Positions 1 through 6,575 of a stretch of DNA of 7,690 bases are shown here, one piece after another; the stretch's first letter is position 1; each line of letters starts with the position of its first letter. This stretch comes from Gammaproteobacteria bacterium (GTDB lineage: Bacteria; Pseudomonadota; Gammaproteobacteria; Steroidobacterales; BM003). Location: NCBI GenBank assembly GCA_026193125.1, contig JAPHSC010000329.1:1-7690 (forward strand), given 5' to 3'. A program made the position numbers and the translations under genes. The notes below the pieces were generated by a model. The model saw only the letters and a program-made list of their open reading frames with translations, was not told the DNA's origin and did not search any database.

Positions 1-649
1 AGGGCAGTAGGCGATAGACCGTCTCTTCCATGTATGTGAGTCCTCGCTCGCGAAAGCGGGGGCTGGTCGCCAGCACATCGCTGCGGGTCAGCACCTCGAT
101 CTGGAAAGCCTGGCCATACAAGCGTCGCACCTCTTCCTCGGCCACCGCGAAGGGCGGACCGTGCATGGCCTGCTGGTCATAATCCACACACACCAGCATC
201 TGTGGCGCCTGGGGCAGTAGGGTTCTGAGCTGCGCGGCATAAGCCGCGCGCAGGTCGGCAGGCAACGCAACCAGCGAAGCCCTGTCATATACCGCGCCTA
301 CTCCCTGTACGTGCAGGGGTTCAAGGTGAAAAAAGTCTCCGCATAGAATCTCCACCTTCCCGGCGCTGTAGCAACGAAATTCTGCTGCCGGCTGCTCGCG
401 GGCCTGTTGACCCCACTCGTGAAAGAAATTTTCTACCGCCAGCTGACTAAGCTCCACGCCCAGTACGGACCAGCCCGATTCCGCCAGCCAGCGCATATCC
501 AGGCTCTTGCCGCACATGGGCACCAAGACACGACCGGGTTTCGACCCGCCAAAATCAGCCCAGAATTTCTGCAAGTAGAGGTTGACCTCGGTCTCGTGAA
601 AGCCAATCTGGTTCTCGGCCCAGCGCTGGTGCCAGAAATCTGGATGCAT
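1..649 (-). CDS. tpm: Thiopurine S-methyltransferase (bacterial Tpm), C-terminal end cut by window edge
   Basis: This is an SAM-dependent methyltransferase of the TPMT family. Bacterial members methylate thiopurines and have been linked to methylation of selenium and tellurium compounds; the natural substrate here is inferred only. It is a soluble cytoplasmic enzyme. The reverse-strand frame is open from the ATG at 649-647 to the window edge, giving 216 residues against about 218 for bacterial Tpm, so probably only the last few codons are missing. It opens with MHPDFWHQRWAENQIGFHE, the usual Tpm N terminus (WxxRW, then NQIGFH). The SAM-binding region is RVLVPMCGKSLD (residues 40-51) followed by VLGVELS (62-68). 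CGDFF lies in the middle, YDRA is at 121-124, and VDYDQ and GPPF follow. A good Shine-Dalgarno, AGAGG, lies five bases before the ATG and supports the start. It is divergent from the SDR gene and probably monocistronic at its 5' end. Confidence 0.93.
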   Translation of the reverse strand, partial: MHPDFWHQRWAENQIGFHETEVNLYLQKFWADFGGSKPGRVLVPMCGKSLDMRWLAESGWSVLGVELSQLAVENFFHEWGQQAREQPAAEFRCYSAGKVEILCGDFFHLEPLHVQGVGAVYDRASLVALPADLRAAYAAQLRTLLPQAPQMLVCVDYDQQAMHGPPFAVAEEEVRRLYGQAFQIEVLTRSDVLATSPRFRERGLTYMEETVYRLLP

Positions 650-675
650 GTACACCTCTTTGAAATAAAGCCCCA

Positions 676-695
676 CCGGGCGGGTCAACGCCCGG
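676..695 (-). other. Perfect 7-bp stem-loop in the tpm leader
   Basis: CCGGGCG (676-682) and CGCCCGG (689-695) are exact reverse complements around a six-base loop. The stem is entirely G:C pairs. It ends 27 bases before the tpm start codon and leaves the Shine-Dalgarno free. There is no U-run after it in the tpm direction, so it is not a normal intrinsic terminator. It may stabilise the leader mRNA or be a protein-binding site. Confidence 0.4.
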
Positions 696-706
696 ACTCC
701 TGGTCA

Positions 707-715
707 AAAATAGCA
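707..715 (-). promoter_or_regulatory. Possible extended -10 promoter element for tpm
   Basis: Read on the reverse strand, 715-707 gives TGCTATTTT, which fits an extended -10 (TGn followed by a hexamer matching TATAAT at 4 of 6 positions). No good -35 hexamer lies 16-18 bases upstream, which is tolerated for extended -10 promoters. Initiation near position 700 would give tpm a leader of about 50 bases. The call rests on pattern only. Confidence 0.25.
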
Positions 716-735
716 CGTGCCCCGGGCAGTTGCCC
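713..735. promoter_or_regulatory. Cluster of palindromes between tpm and the SDR gene (candidate operator)
   Basis: Three palindromes lie next to one another: GCACGTGC (713-720), CCCGGG (721-726) and GGGCA-GT-TGCCC (724-735). They sit directly upstream of the possible tpm -10 element, where its -35 region would be, and 50 to 72 bases before the SDR start codon. A regulator bound here could affect both divergent genes. I do not recognise the site of a known regulator. Confidence 0.3.
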
Positions 736-784
736 TGATATGCTTTCAGATTAAGGCAAATTTTAACTGACGGTCTCAGCAACT

Positions 785-2221
785 ATGTCGAACATCCTGG
801 TTATTGGTGCGAGTGGCTATATCGGCACTCACCTGGTCCCCGAATTGCAGCGACAGGGGCACCATGTGCGTGCTACAGCAAGACACCCCAGGGTTCTGGA
901 AGGTCGCAACTGGAGCGGTGTGGAATACGCGAAGGCGGACGTACTCGACCCCGAAACACTGGATAGTGCGTTGCAGGGTATGGATATTGCCTACTACCTG
1001 GTGCACTCCATGGCCGCCGGCAAGCATTTCGACGAGCTGGACAACCAGGCCGCGAGCAATTTTGCGGCGGCGGCCGCGCGCAGCGGGCTTAAACGCATCA
1101 TTTACCTGGGCGGCCTGGTTCCGGAACAGCCGGCCTCAAAGCACATACAGTCAAGAAAGCAGACCGGTGACCTCCTCAGACAGGGCACGGTCCCGGTAAC
1201 GGAAATTCGGGCCGGGATGATCATTGGACCGGGCTCAGCCGCCTGGGAAGTGATCAGGGACCTGGTCAACCACCTTCCCATGATGGTGACTCCGCGCTGG
1301 GTGTTATCAAGGTCGCAGCCTATCGCCCTGCCCAACTTGCTGGGCTACCTGGCGGGAGTGGCTTCACTCCCCGAGACCGCAGGGCGAATCTATGACGCGC
1401 CCGGCCCCGAAACCCTGACCTATGAAGAGATGATGAGCCGCTACGGAGAACTGGTGGGCAGGCATCCGTTCATATTGCGGGTACCCCTGCTGACTCCGCG
1501 CCTGTCTTCCTACTGGCTGCGACTGGTGACCTCGGTGCCGGTAAACATCGCACGCGCGCTGATTGAAGGCATGGAACATGACTTTGTCGCCACCGGCGCC
1601 ACACTGGAGGAATTGATTCCCCAAAAAATGCTGGACTTCCGGGAATCTGCCCGGGCTGCACTGACCGCCGATCGGGAACACAAAATCGTCGCGCGCTGGG
1701 TGGAAGGCGCCATCGCCTGCCGGGGATTCAACAGCGAGTACAGCTTTTACGCCAAGTGTGCATCGGGCCAGATGCTCACCCCCGCCAGCTCTGGGCAGCT
1801 CTGGAAAGTCGTCAGCGGTATTGGCGGGAAGGACGGATATTTCTATGCAGCCGGCTTGTGGTTCATTCGCCGCGCGCTGGACTGGTTAGTCGGGGGACCA
1901 AGTTTCAGACGTCCAAGGCGGGATCCGGGCACCTTGCAGGTGGGGGACCTGGTGGATGCCTGGCGTGTTATCGGGGTCGAACCACCACGGCGCCTGACCC
2001 TGCAAATGGAAATGAAGGCGCCGGGCGCCGGTGTACTGGAGTTCGAAATCGAGGACCTGGGGGACAATCGCCGAGTGACCGCCAGTGCCTATTTCCACCC
2101 TGCAGGACTACCGGGTCTGCTGTACTGGTACCTGCTGCTCCCACTGCATGGAATTCTCTTCAGGGGCATGACCCGCAACATTGCCAGCCTGGCGCTGCAG
2201 GAAAAGGCATCGCCGGTCTGA
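785..2221 (+). CDS. Atypical SDR (NmrA-like) NAD(P)-binding protein with C-terminal DUF2867 domain
   Basis: This 478-residue two-domain protein is of a widespread but uncharacterised type. Residues 1 to about 310 form an NAD(P)-binding Rossmann domain of the atypical or NmrA-like SDR class: the nucleotide loop GASGYIG is at 8-14, TARHP at 31-35, YYLVHSM at 70-76 and IIYLGGL at 105-111. The classical YxxxK catalytic pair is absent; the equivalent region reads SKHIQSRK (118-125), as is usual in this family, so it may be a non-classical reductase, an isomerase or a redox sensor. Residues about 320-470 match DUF2867, with VVSGIGG (342-348), a hydrophobic stretch, RRDPGTLQVGD (378-388), DAWRV (391-395) and LYWYLLLPLH (446-455). 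The fold of DUF2867 suggests lipid or hydrophobic ligand binding, which is inference. The Shine-Dalgarno is weak (ACGG, 11 bases upstream), yet the Rossmann strand begins right after this ATG, so the start is sound. Confidence 0.93.
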   Translation: MSNILVIGASGYIGTHLVPELQRQGHHVRATARHPRVLEGRNWSGVEYAKADVLDPETLDSALQGMDIAYYLVHSMAAGKHFDELDNQAASNFAAAAARSGLKRIIYLGGLVPEQPASKHIQSRKQTGDLLRQGTVPVTEIRAGMIIGPGSAAWEVIRDLVNHLPMMVTPRWVLSRSQPIALPNLLGYLAGVASLPETAGRIYDAPGPETLTYEEMMSRYGELVGRHPFILRVPLLTPRLSSYWLRLVTSVPVNIARALIEGMEHDFVATGATLEELIPQKMLDFRESARAALTADREHKIVARWVEGAIACRGFNSEYSFYAKCASGQMLTPASSGQLWKVVSGIGGKDGYFYAAGLWFIRRALDWLVGGPSFRRPRRDPGTLQVGDLVDAWRVIGVEPPRRLTLQMEMKAPGAGVLEFEIEDLGDNRRVTASAYFHPAGLPGLLYWYLLLPLHGILFRGMTRNIASLALQEKASPV

Positions 2222-2222
2222 T

Positions 2223-2837
2223 TCAGCTCTTCGCAAGGGCAGCCATTTGCCGGTCCTGCACCCTGGCAAGACTCAATTGGGCCAGCAAGGCGCCGCACAG
2301 GGCCAGGAACATATCCCACTGGGTATCCCAGATATCGCCCTGGGTGGCCAGGAACTCATCCGCTTCCCCGCCCATATACAACGCGACCCACCATTCGATG
2401 AGTTCGTAAAAGGCCGAAATAGCCAGGGCCACGCAGGTGACCAGCAGAAACAGCCAGCCGCCACGCTTCAGGGGCGTGAGGCGCAGCAATAACTCCCTGG
2501 CCACCATGGCCGGAATAAAACCCTGTGCCACGTGCCCGAGGCGGTCATAATGGTTGCGCGCCAGGTCCAGCGCATCCTGCACCCAAAAACCCAGCGGCAC
2601 ACGGGCATAGGTGTAATGGCCACCGACTATCAGGATCAGCGCATGTATGGCGATAAGTATGTACAGCAAATTCGTCAGCGGAAAGCGCGCATAGGTGTAC
2701 CAGAGCACGGGAATGGCAATAAGCACCGGAGCTACTTCGAGATACCAGGTAGCCCGGTCAAAGGGTTGATAAGCGGAAACGGCCATGGCCAGCACAACCA
2801 GACTCAACAACAACAGGTGAAGATACTTTGAATTCAT
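2223..2837 (-). CDS. yjdF: YjdF-like inner membrane protein, DUF2238 family
   Basis: This 204-residue integral membrane protein has the length and motifs of the DUF2238 family, whose Escherichia coli member is the uncharacterised inner membrane protein YjdF (unrelated to the Bacillus YjdF of the riboswitch name). About six hydrophobic segments are visible, near residues 5-21, 33-48, 54-72, 103-118, 126-145 and 175-190. Between them lie the family's polar motifs: GGHYTYARVP (72-81), NHYDRLGHVAQGF (95-107), FYELIEWW (143-150) and QGDIWDTQWDM (166-176). The histidine and acid content of these blocks suggests a metal site or enzymatic function in or near the membrane, but none is established. The ATG is preceded by a modest Shine-Dalgarno (GGCGAG, seven bases away). 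Its stop codon is one base from that of the convergent SDR gene, and it is divergent from the ABC operon. Confidence 0.88.
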   Translation of the reverse strand: MNSKYLHLLLLSLVVLAMAVSAYQPFDRATWYLEVAPVLIAIPVLWYTYARFPLTNLLYILIAIHALILIVGGHYTYARVPLGFWVQDALDLARNHYDRLGHVAQGFIPAMVARELLLRLTPLKRGGWLFLLVTCVALAISAFYELIEWWVALYMGGEADEFLATQGDIWDTQWDMFLALCGALLAQLSLARVQDRQMAALAKS

Positions 2838-2886
2838 ATTGCGACTCGCCGAAGGTGGACCTGACTATGCGTCCAGCATACTCGGT

Positions 2887-2911
2887 AGCGGGAACAGCTA
2901 ATACTCCCGCT
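2887..2911. repeat. Inverted repeat AGCGGGA / TCCCGCT
   Basis: Arms at 2887-2893 and 2905-2911 are exact reverse complements separated by 11 bases. The repeat lies upstream of the possible operon promoter and 50 to 74 bases before the DUF2238 start codon. Two half-sites about 18 bases apart, nearly two helical turns, would suit a dimeric regulator; it could equally be a leader hairpin of yjdF. Confidence 0.35.
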
Positions 2912-2985
2912 TATGTGCATACAGTTGAATTTTCCTGCCAGTCGATGAAAAATTCGTGCCGATTGGACCGTAATCCTACACCTGG

Positions 2986-3002
2986 GCCGGGCAAAATCCG
3001 GC
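2986..3002 (+). repeat. Small hairpin GCCGG / CCGGC in the ABC operon leader
   Basis: Five-base arms at 2986-2990 and 2998-3002 flank a seven-base loop; a G:U pair can extend the stem to six. It ends 16 bases before the ATPase start codon, close to a weak Shine-Dalgarno (CGAGAT, 3005-3010), so it could influence translation. A stem this short may be chance. Confidence 0.2.
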
Positions 3003-3018
3003 ATCGAGATTCGACTAC

Positions 3019-3954
3019 ATGATTGAGGCACAATCTGTTTCAAAACACTTCGGTGAGCTGGTTGCGGTAGACCAACTGAGTTTTTCCGTAGGGCCCGGTG
3101 AGGTGCTGGGATTCCTGGGTCCAAACGGCGCCGGAAAATCCACCACCATGAAGATGATCACCGGTTTTATCGCCCCCAGCGAGGGCAGTATTCGAGTGTA
3201 TGGACACGCGGTGGAGAGTGAGCCAGTGCTGTGCAAACGCCAGATTGGTTACCTGCCCGAGGGTGCGCCCAGCTACGCGGAGATGACACCGACAAGCTTC
3301 CTCGCATTCATCGCCGACGTGCGAGGCTTGCAGGGCACGCAGCGTCGGCAACGACTGGATTACGTGATTGAACGCCTGGGCCTGGGTTCGGTGCTAAAAC
3401 AAAACATCGAAACCTTGTCCAAGGGATTCAAACGTCGTGTAGGCCTGGCCCAGGCCGTGCTACACGACCCCCGTGTACTGATACTGGATGAACCCACCGA
3501 CGGCCTGGACCCGAATCAAAAACACGAGGTCAGGGAACTGATCCGTGACATGTCCAGCGACAAGATCATCATCATATCCACCCACATACTCGAAGAAGTG
3601 GACGCGGTCTGCACGCGCGCCTTGATCATTGCCCAGGGAAAGTTGCTGGCGGATGACACACCTGACAACCTGGCTGCACGCTCACCCCTGCATAACGCGG
3701 TGTCTGTGGACTTACGGGACAATGCGCAAGCGTGCAGGCTCAAGCAAGCACTGGGAGAGATGGAGGACGTAGCCGACGTGCACCTTGCCGAGGGTGCAGC
3801 CTCCCTGAAAGTCTTGGCGAAACCCGGAAAGACGGTGCTCGAGTCAGTGCAGAAGTTGCTTGCCGCCAGGGACTGGAACCCAGAGTCCCTGCACGTGGAA
3901 CGTGGCAGGCTGGACGAGGTGTTTCGTGACATCACCGGGGGAAGACCACTATGA
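3019..3954 (+). CDS. gldA: ABC transporter ATP-binding protein, GldA-like
   Basis: This 311-residue cytoplasmic ATPase powers the GldF-type permease encoded next. All nucleotide-binding elements are intact: Walker A GPNGAGKST (34-42), the Q-loop region IGYLPEGAP (76-84) with glutamate where many ABC proteins have glutamine, signature LSKGF (133-137), Walker B VLILDE (153-158), D-loop GLDP (162-165) and the switch histidine H189 in STH. The stretch around LSKGFKRRVGLAQA and DEPTDGLDPNQ is characteristic of the GldA-like branch of ABC-2 type ATPases. Residues about 220-311 form the C-terminal domain usual for this group. The start is supported by the conserved opening MIEAQSVSKHFG, though the Shine-Dalgarno is weak. 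The stop overlaps the permease start by four bases (ATGA), implying translational coupling. The symbol is by homology and does not imply gliding. Confidence 0.95.
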   Translation: MIEAQSVSKHFGELVAVDQLSFSVGPGEVLGFLGPNGAGKSTTMKMITGFIAPSEGSIRVYGHAVESEPVLCKRQIGYLPEGAPSYAEMTPTSFLAFIADVRGLQGTQRRQRLDYVIERLGLGSVLKQNIETLSKGFKRRVGLAQAVLHDPRVLILDEPTDGLDPNQKHEVRELIRDMSSDKIIIISTHILEEVDAVCTRALIIAQGKLLADDTPDNLAARSPLHNAVSVDLRDNAQACRLKQALGEMEDVADVHLAEGAASLKVLAKPGKTVLESVQKLLAARDWNPESLHVERGRLDEVFRDITGGRPL

Positions 3955-4685
3955 ACCCGGTCATGATCTTGCTCAAACGCGAGTTGCGCAGCTATTTTGC
4001 GACGCCCCTGGCCTATGTCTTCATCGTAATCTTCCTGGTGCTGTCAGGCTCTTTCACCTTCTACCTGGGGAGCTTTTACGAGCGCGGGCAGGCCGACCTG
4101 GCACCCTTTTTCAGCTTCCATCCCTGGCTTTACCTGTTCCTGGTGCCTGCCCTGTCCATGCGTCTTTGGGCCGAGGAAAGAAAGTCCGGCAGCATCGAGT
4201 TGCTGATGACCCTGCCGGTCACGCTGTTCCAGACCGTATTGGGGAAATTCCTGGCGGCCTGGGCATTTACCGGTATTGCCCTGGCCCTGACCTTTCCCAT
4301 GTGGTTGACCGTCAACTACCTGGGTGATCCGGACAATGGCGCCATCCTCGCAGCCTATCTTGGCAGCCTGCTGATGGCCGGTGCGTTTTTGGCGATCGGC
4401 GCCTGCATCTCCGCCACCACCCGCAACCAGGTCGTCGCGTTCATCATCACGGTGGTGGTGTGTTTTGGTTTCCTGTTAAGCGGCTTCCCGATGGTGCTGG
4501 ACCTGTTCAGGGACTGGGCGCCCCAGGTGCTGATAGACACCGTTTCGAGCTTCAGTTTCCTCAGCCATTTTGCGTCCATCTCCAAGGGTGTCATCGATCT
4601 GCGTGACCTGGTCTATTTCGCGGCCGTTATCATCACCTGGCTGGCGGCCAATGTGTTGGTGCTTGACCTGAAGAAGGCGGAATAG
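3951..4685 (+). CDS. gldF: ABC transporter permease, GldF-like (ABC-2 type)
   Basis: This 244-residue membrane subunit should form the channel-like core that the GldA-like ATPase acts on. Six hydrophobic segments are visible at about 20-40, 57-72, 98-122, 130-153, 160-182 and 219-238. An amphipathic N-terminal stretch ILLKRELRSYFATPLAY (6-22) precedes helix 1, as in ABC-2 permeases. Between helices 2 and 3 lies the family hallmark AEERKSGSIELLMTLPV (74-90), the probable cytoplasmic coupling segment. The length fits GldF. It starts in a four-base overlap with the ATPase gene and ends three bases before the GldG gene. In Flavobacterium, GldA, GldF and GldG act together and are needed for gliding; in proteobacteria the transported substrate is unknown. 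Confidence 0.94.
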   Translation: MNPVMILLKRELRSYFATPLAYVFIVIFLVLSGSFTFYLGSFYERGQADLAPFFSFHPWLYLFLVPALSMRLWAEERKSGSIELLMTLPVTLFQTVLGKFLAAWAFTGIALALTFPMWLTVNYLGDPDNGAILAAYLGSLLMAGAFLAIGACISATTRNQVVAFIITVVVCFGFLLSGFPMVLDLFRDWAPQVLIDTVSSFSFLSHFASISKGVIDLRDLVYFAAVIITWLAANVLVLDLKKAE

Positions 4686-4688
4686 GAC

Positions 4689-6575
4689 ATGCCAACAGCA
4701 CGCAAGAAAACCTACGACGCCTGGGCATTACCGCTGCTGGCGCTGCTGTTTGTTGCCGCCATCATGGCCAGCAACAGTCTTCTCCGCAGTATCCGCTGGG
4801 ACCTCACCGAGAACCGGCTTTACACCATGTCGCAAGGAACCCGAAATATTCTTGGCGGTCTGCAAGAACCGATCAACCTGTATTTCTTCTTTTCCTCGGA
4901 CGCCACACGGGAGATACCCGCCGTTCGCAACTACGCAAATCGGGTCAGGGAGTTGCTGGAAGAGTTTGCCGCCAATTCGAAGGGCAAGATAAACCTGCGT
5001 GTGATTGATCCGGTGCCGTTCTCGGAGGAAGAGGAGATGGCCACCGAATTTGGGCTGACGCCGGTACCCATAGGCACCTCCGGCGAAAATATCTACTTCG
5101 GACTGGCCGGCACGAATATGGTGGATGACGCGTCCACCATTGCCTTCTTCCACCCGGACAAGGAGAACTTCCTGGAGTATGACCTGGCCAAGCTGGTTTA
5201 CTCCCTTGACCATCCGGAACGGCCAGTGATCGGCGTGCTCAGCAGTCTGCCGATGCAGCGGGACTTCGATCCAGCCACCCAGCAGATTCGCCAGGCCTGG
5301 GTGATCGCAGACCAGGCCGAGCAGCTATTCCAGCTGCGTACCCTGTCAGCCAAGCTGACCCAGGTGGACGAGGACATCGATCTGTTGCTGCTGGTTCACC
5401 CCAAGAACCTGCCTGAGCAGACCCTGTACGCCATCGACCAGTTTGTGATGCGCGGTGGCCGGGCGTTGATATTCGTGGATCCCTTCGCCGAGTCCGAGGT
5501 GCCCGCCGTGGACCAGGAAAACCTGATGGCTTCCAGGGCCGGCAGTCAGAGCTCGAACCTCGGCCCCCTGTTCAGTGCATGGGGCATACGTTACAACCCC
5601 GGCCAGGTGATCGCGGACGAGCAACTTGCGCTAAGTGTCACCATGGGCCCCGGCCGCCCCTCGATCAGGCACCTGGCTTTCCTGGGCTTTGGACCCGAGC
5701 AATTTAATCGCAGCGACATCATTACCGCGAAACTGGACCTGGTGAATGTGGCGACTGCAGGCATATTTGAGTTGGAGGGTCACTCAACCCTGACGATGAT
5801 CCCGCTTATACAAACCAGCTCACGGGCCATGCCGGTGACGACTGACCGGTTTACCTATATGCCGGATCCCTCCGCACTGCGTAATGGCTTCGAACCCACC
5901 GGTCAGATCTATACCGTCGCCGCACGCCTTACCGGCCCGCTGGCAAGCGCTTTCCCCGATGGTCCGCCCTCGACGGACACGGGAACCGTCGGCCACCTGA
6001 AGGCATCGATCACAGACGCGACCATCATCCTGGTTGCAGACACGGACTTGCTGACGGACCGCTTCTGGGTGCAGGTCCAGAGCTTCCTGGACCAGCGGCT
6101 GGCCACGGCATTTGCCAACAACGGGGACCTGTTGGTCAATGCCCTGGACAATCTGTCGGGCAGCTCGGACCTGATCAGCATACGTGGACGGGCCGGCTAC
6201 ACTCGACCCTTCACCAGGGTTGAAGACCTGCGGCGCGAGGCCGAGGCCAGGCTGCAAGCAAAGGAGCAGGAACTGGAGCAGCAACTCAAGGCCACCGAGG
6301 ACAGCCTGGCCCGCCTGCAATCCCAGCGCCTGGACCAAAATACCGTGCTGCTGAGTGACGAGCAAAGCGTGGAGCTGCACAAGTTCCTGGACGAAAAAGT
6401 CCGGATTCAGAAGGAATTGCGACAGGTGCGGCTGGAACTGGACAGGGAAATCGATCACCTGGGAAGCCGCCTGAAATTCATCAACATCGGTCTGATCCCC
6501 CTGGCGCTCACCCTGGCCCTGGTCCTGTGGATAGCGCTCGCGGGGAAACGACGCAGGAAACCAAAAACCCAATGA
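4689..6575 (+). CDS. gldG: GldG-like ABC transporter auxiliary protein (ABC_transp_aux family)
   Basis: This 628-residue protein is the accessory subunit of the Gld-like ABC complex. An N-terminal transmembrane anchor spans about 12-32 and is followed by the family signature RWDLTENRLYTMS (36-48). A large, presumably periplasmic domain covers about 50-505, with ENIYFGL (133-139), the block HPKNLPEQTLYAIDQFV (237-253), GGRALIFVDP (256-265), VADTDLL (449-455) and NALDNLSGSSDLISIRGR (484-501). Residues about 510-597 are rich in E, Q, L and R with heptad-like spacing, indicating a coiled coil interrupted near 549-560. A second transmembrane helix (about 598-618) and the basic tail KRRRKPK close the protein. 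The topology puts both ends in the cytoplasm. No catalytic motif is evident; a binding or scaffold role is inferred. AAGGCGG, eight bases upstream, is the likely Shine-Dalgarno. Confidence 0.93.
   Translation: MPTARKKTYDAWALPLLALLFVAAIMASNSLLRSIRWDLTENRLYTMSQGTRNILGGLQEPINLYFFFSSDATREIPAVRNYANRVRELLEEFAANSKGKINLRVIDPVPFSEEEEMATEFGLTPVPIGTSGENIYFGLAGTNMVDDASTIAFFHPDKENFLEYDLAKLVYSLDHPERPVIGVLSSLPMQRDFDPATQQIRQAWVIADQAEQLFQLRTLSAKLTQVDEDIDLLLLVHPKNLPEQTLYAIDQFVMRGGRALIFVDPFAESEVPAVDQENLMASRAGSQSSNLGPLFSAWGIRYNPGQVIADEQLALSVTMGPGRPSIRHLAFLGFGPEQFNRSDIITAKLDLVNVATAGIFELEGHSTLTMIPLIQTSSRAMPVTTDRFTYMPDPSALRNGFEPTGQIYTVAARLTGPLASAFPDGPPSTDTGTVGHLKASITDATIILVADTDLLTDRFWVQVQSFLDQRLATAFANNGDLLVNALDNLSGSSDLISIRGRAGYTRPFTRVEDLRREAEARLQAKEQELEQQLKATEDSLARLQSQRLDQNTVLLSDEQSVELHKFLDEKVRIQKELRQVRLELDREIDHLGSRLKFINIGLIPLALTLALVLWIALAGKRRRKPKTQ

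Larger units (their letters stand above)
2838..3018. promoter_or_regulatory. Divergent intergenic region driving yjdF and the ABC operon
   Basis: No credible gene lies in these 181 bases, so promoters for both the reverse-strand DUF2238 gene and the forward ABC operon should be here. A weak sigma70-like pair points to the operon: TTGAAT (2925-2930) and AAAAAT (2948-2953), each 4 of 6 to consensus with a 17-base spacer. No convincing pair was found for the reverse gene. The region also holds the two inverted repeats listed separately. Confidence 0.35.

Noticed and set aside
407..754. Forward-strand open frame of 115 codons
   Set aside because: It is antisense to the N-terminal half of tpm, which is strongly supported by motifs, and it continues into the regulatory gap without any domain.
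6527..6571. Upstream ATG giving the DUF4340 protein 15 extra residues
   Set aside because: The extension is polar, precedes the signal anchor and lies within the GldG membrane-helix codons. The later ATG at 6572 overlaps the gldG stop as ATGA, and the protein then begins with a normal anchor.
5820..6572. Reverse-strand open frame of 250 codons opposite the end of the GldG gene
   Set aside because: It lies wholly antisense to a well-supported gene. Its Q- and L-rich translation is what a reverse reading of CTG/CAG/GAG-rich coiled-coil codons gives, and it has no recognisable domain.
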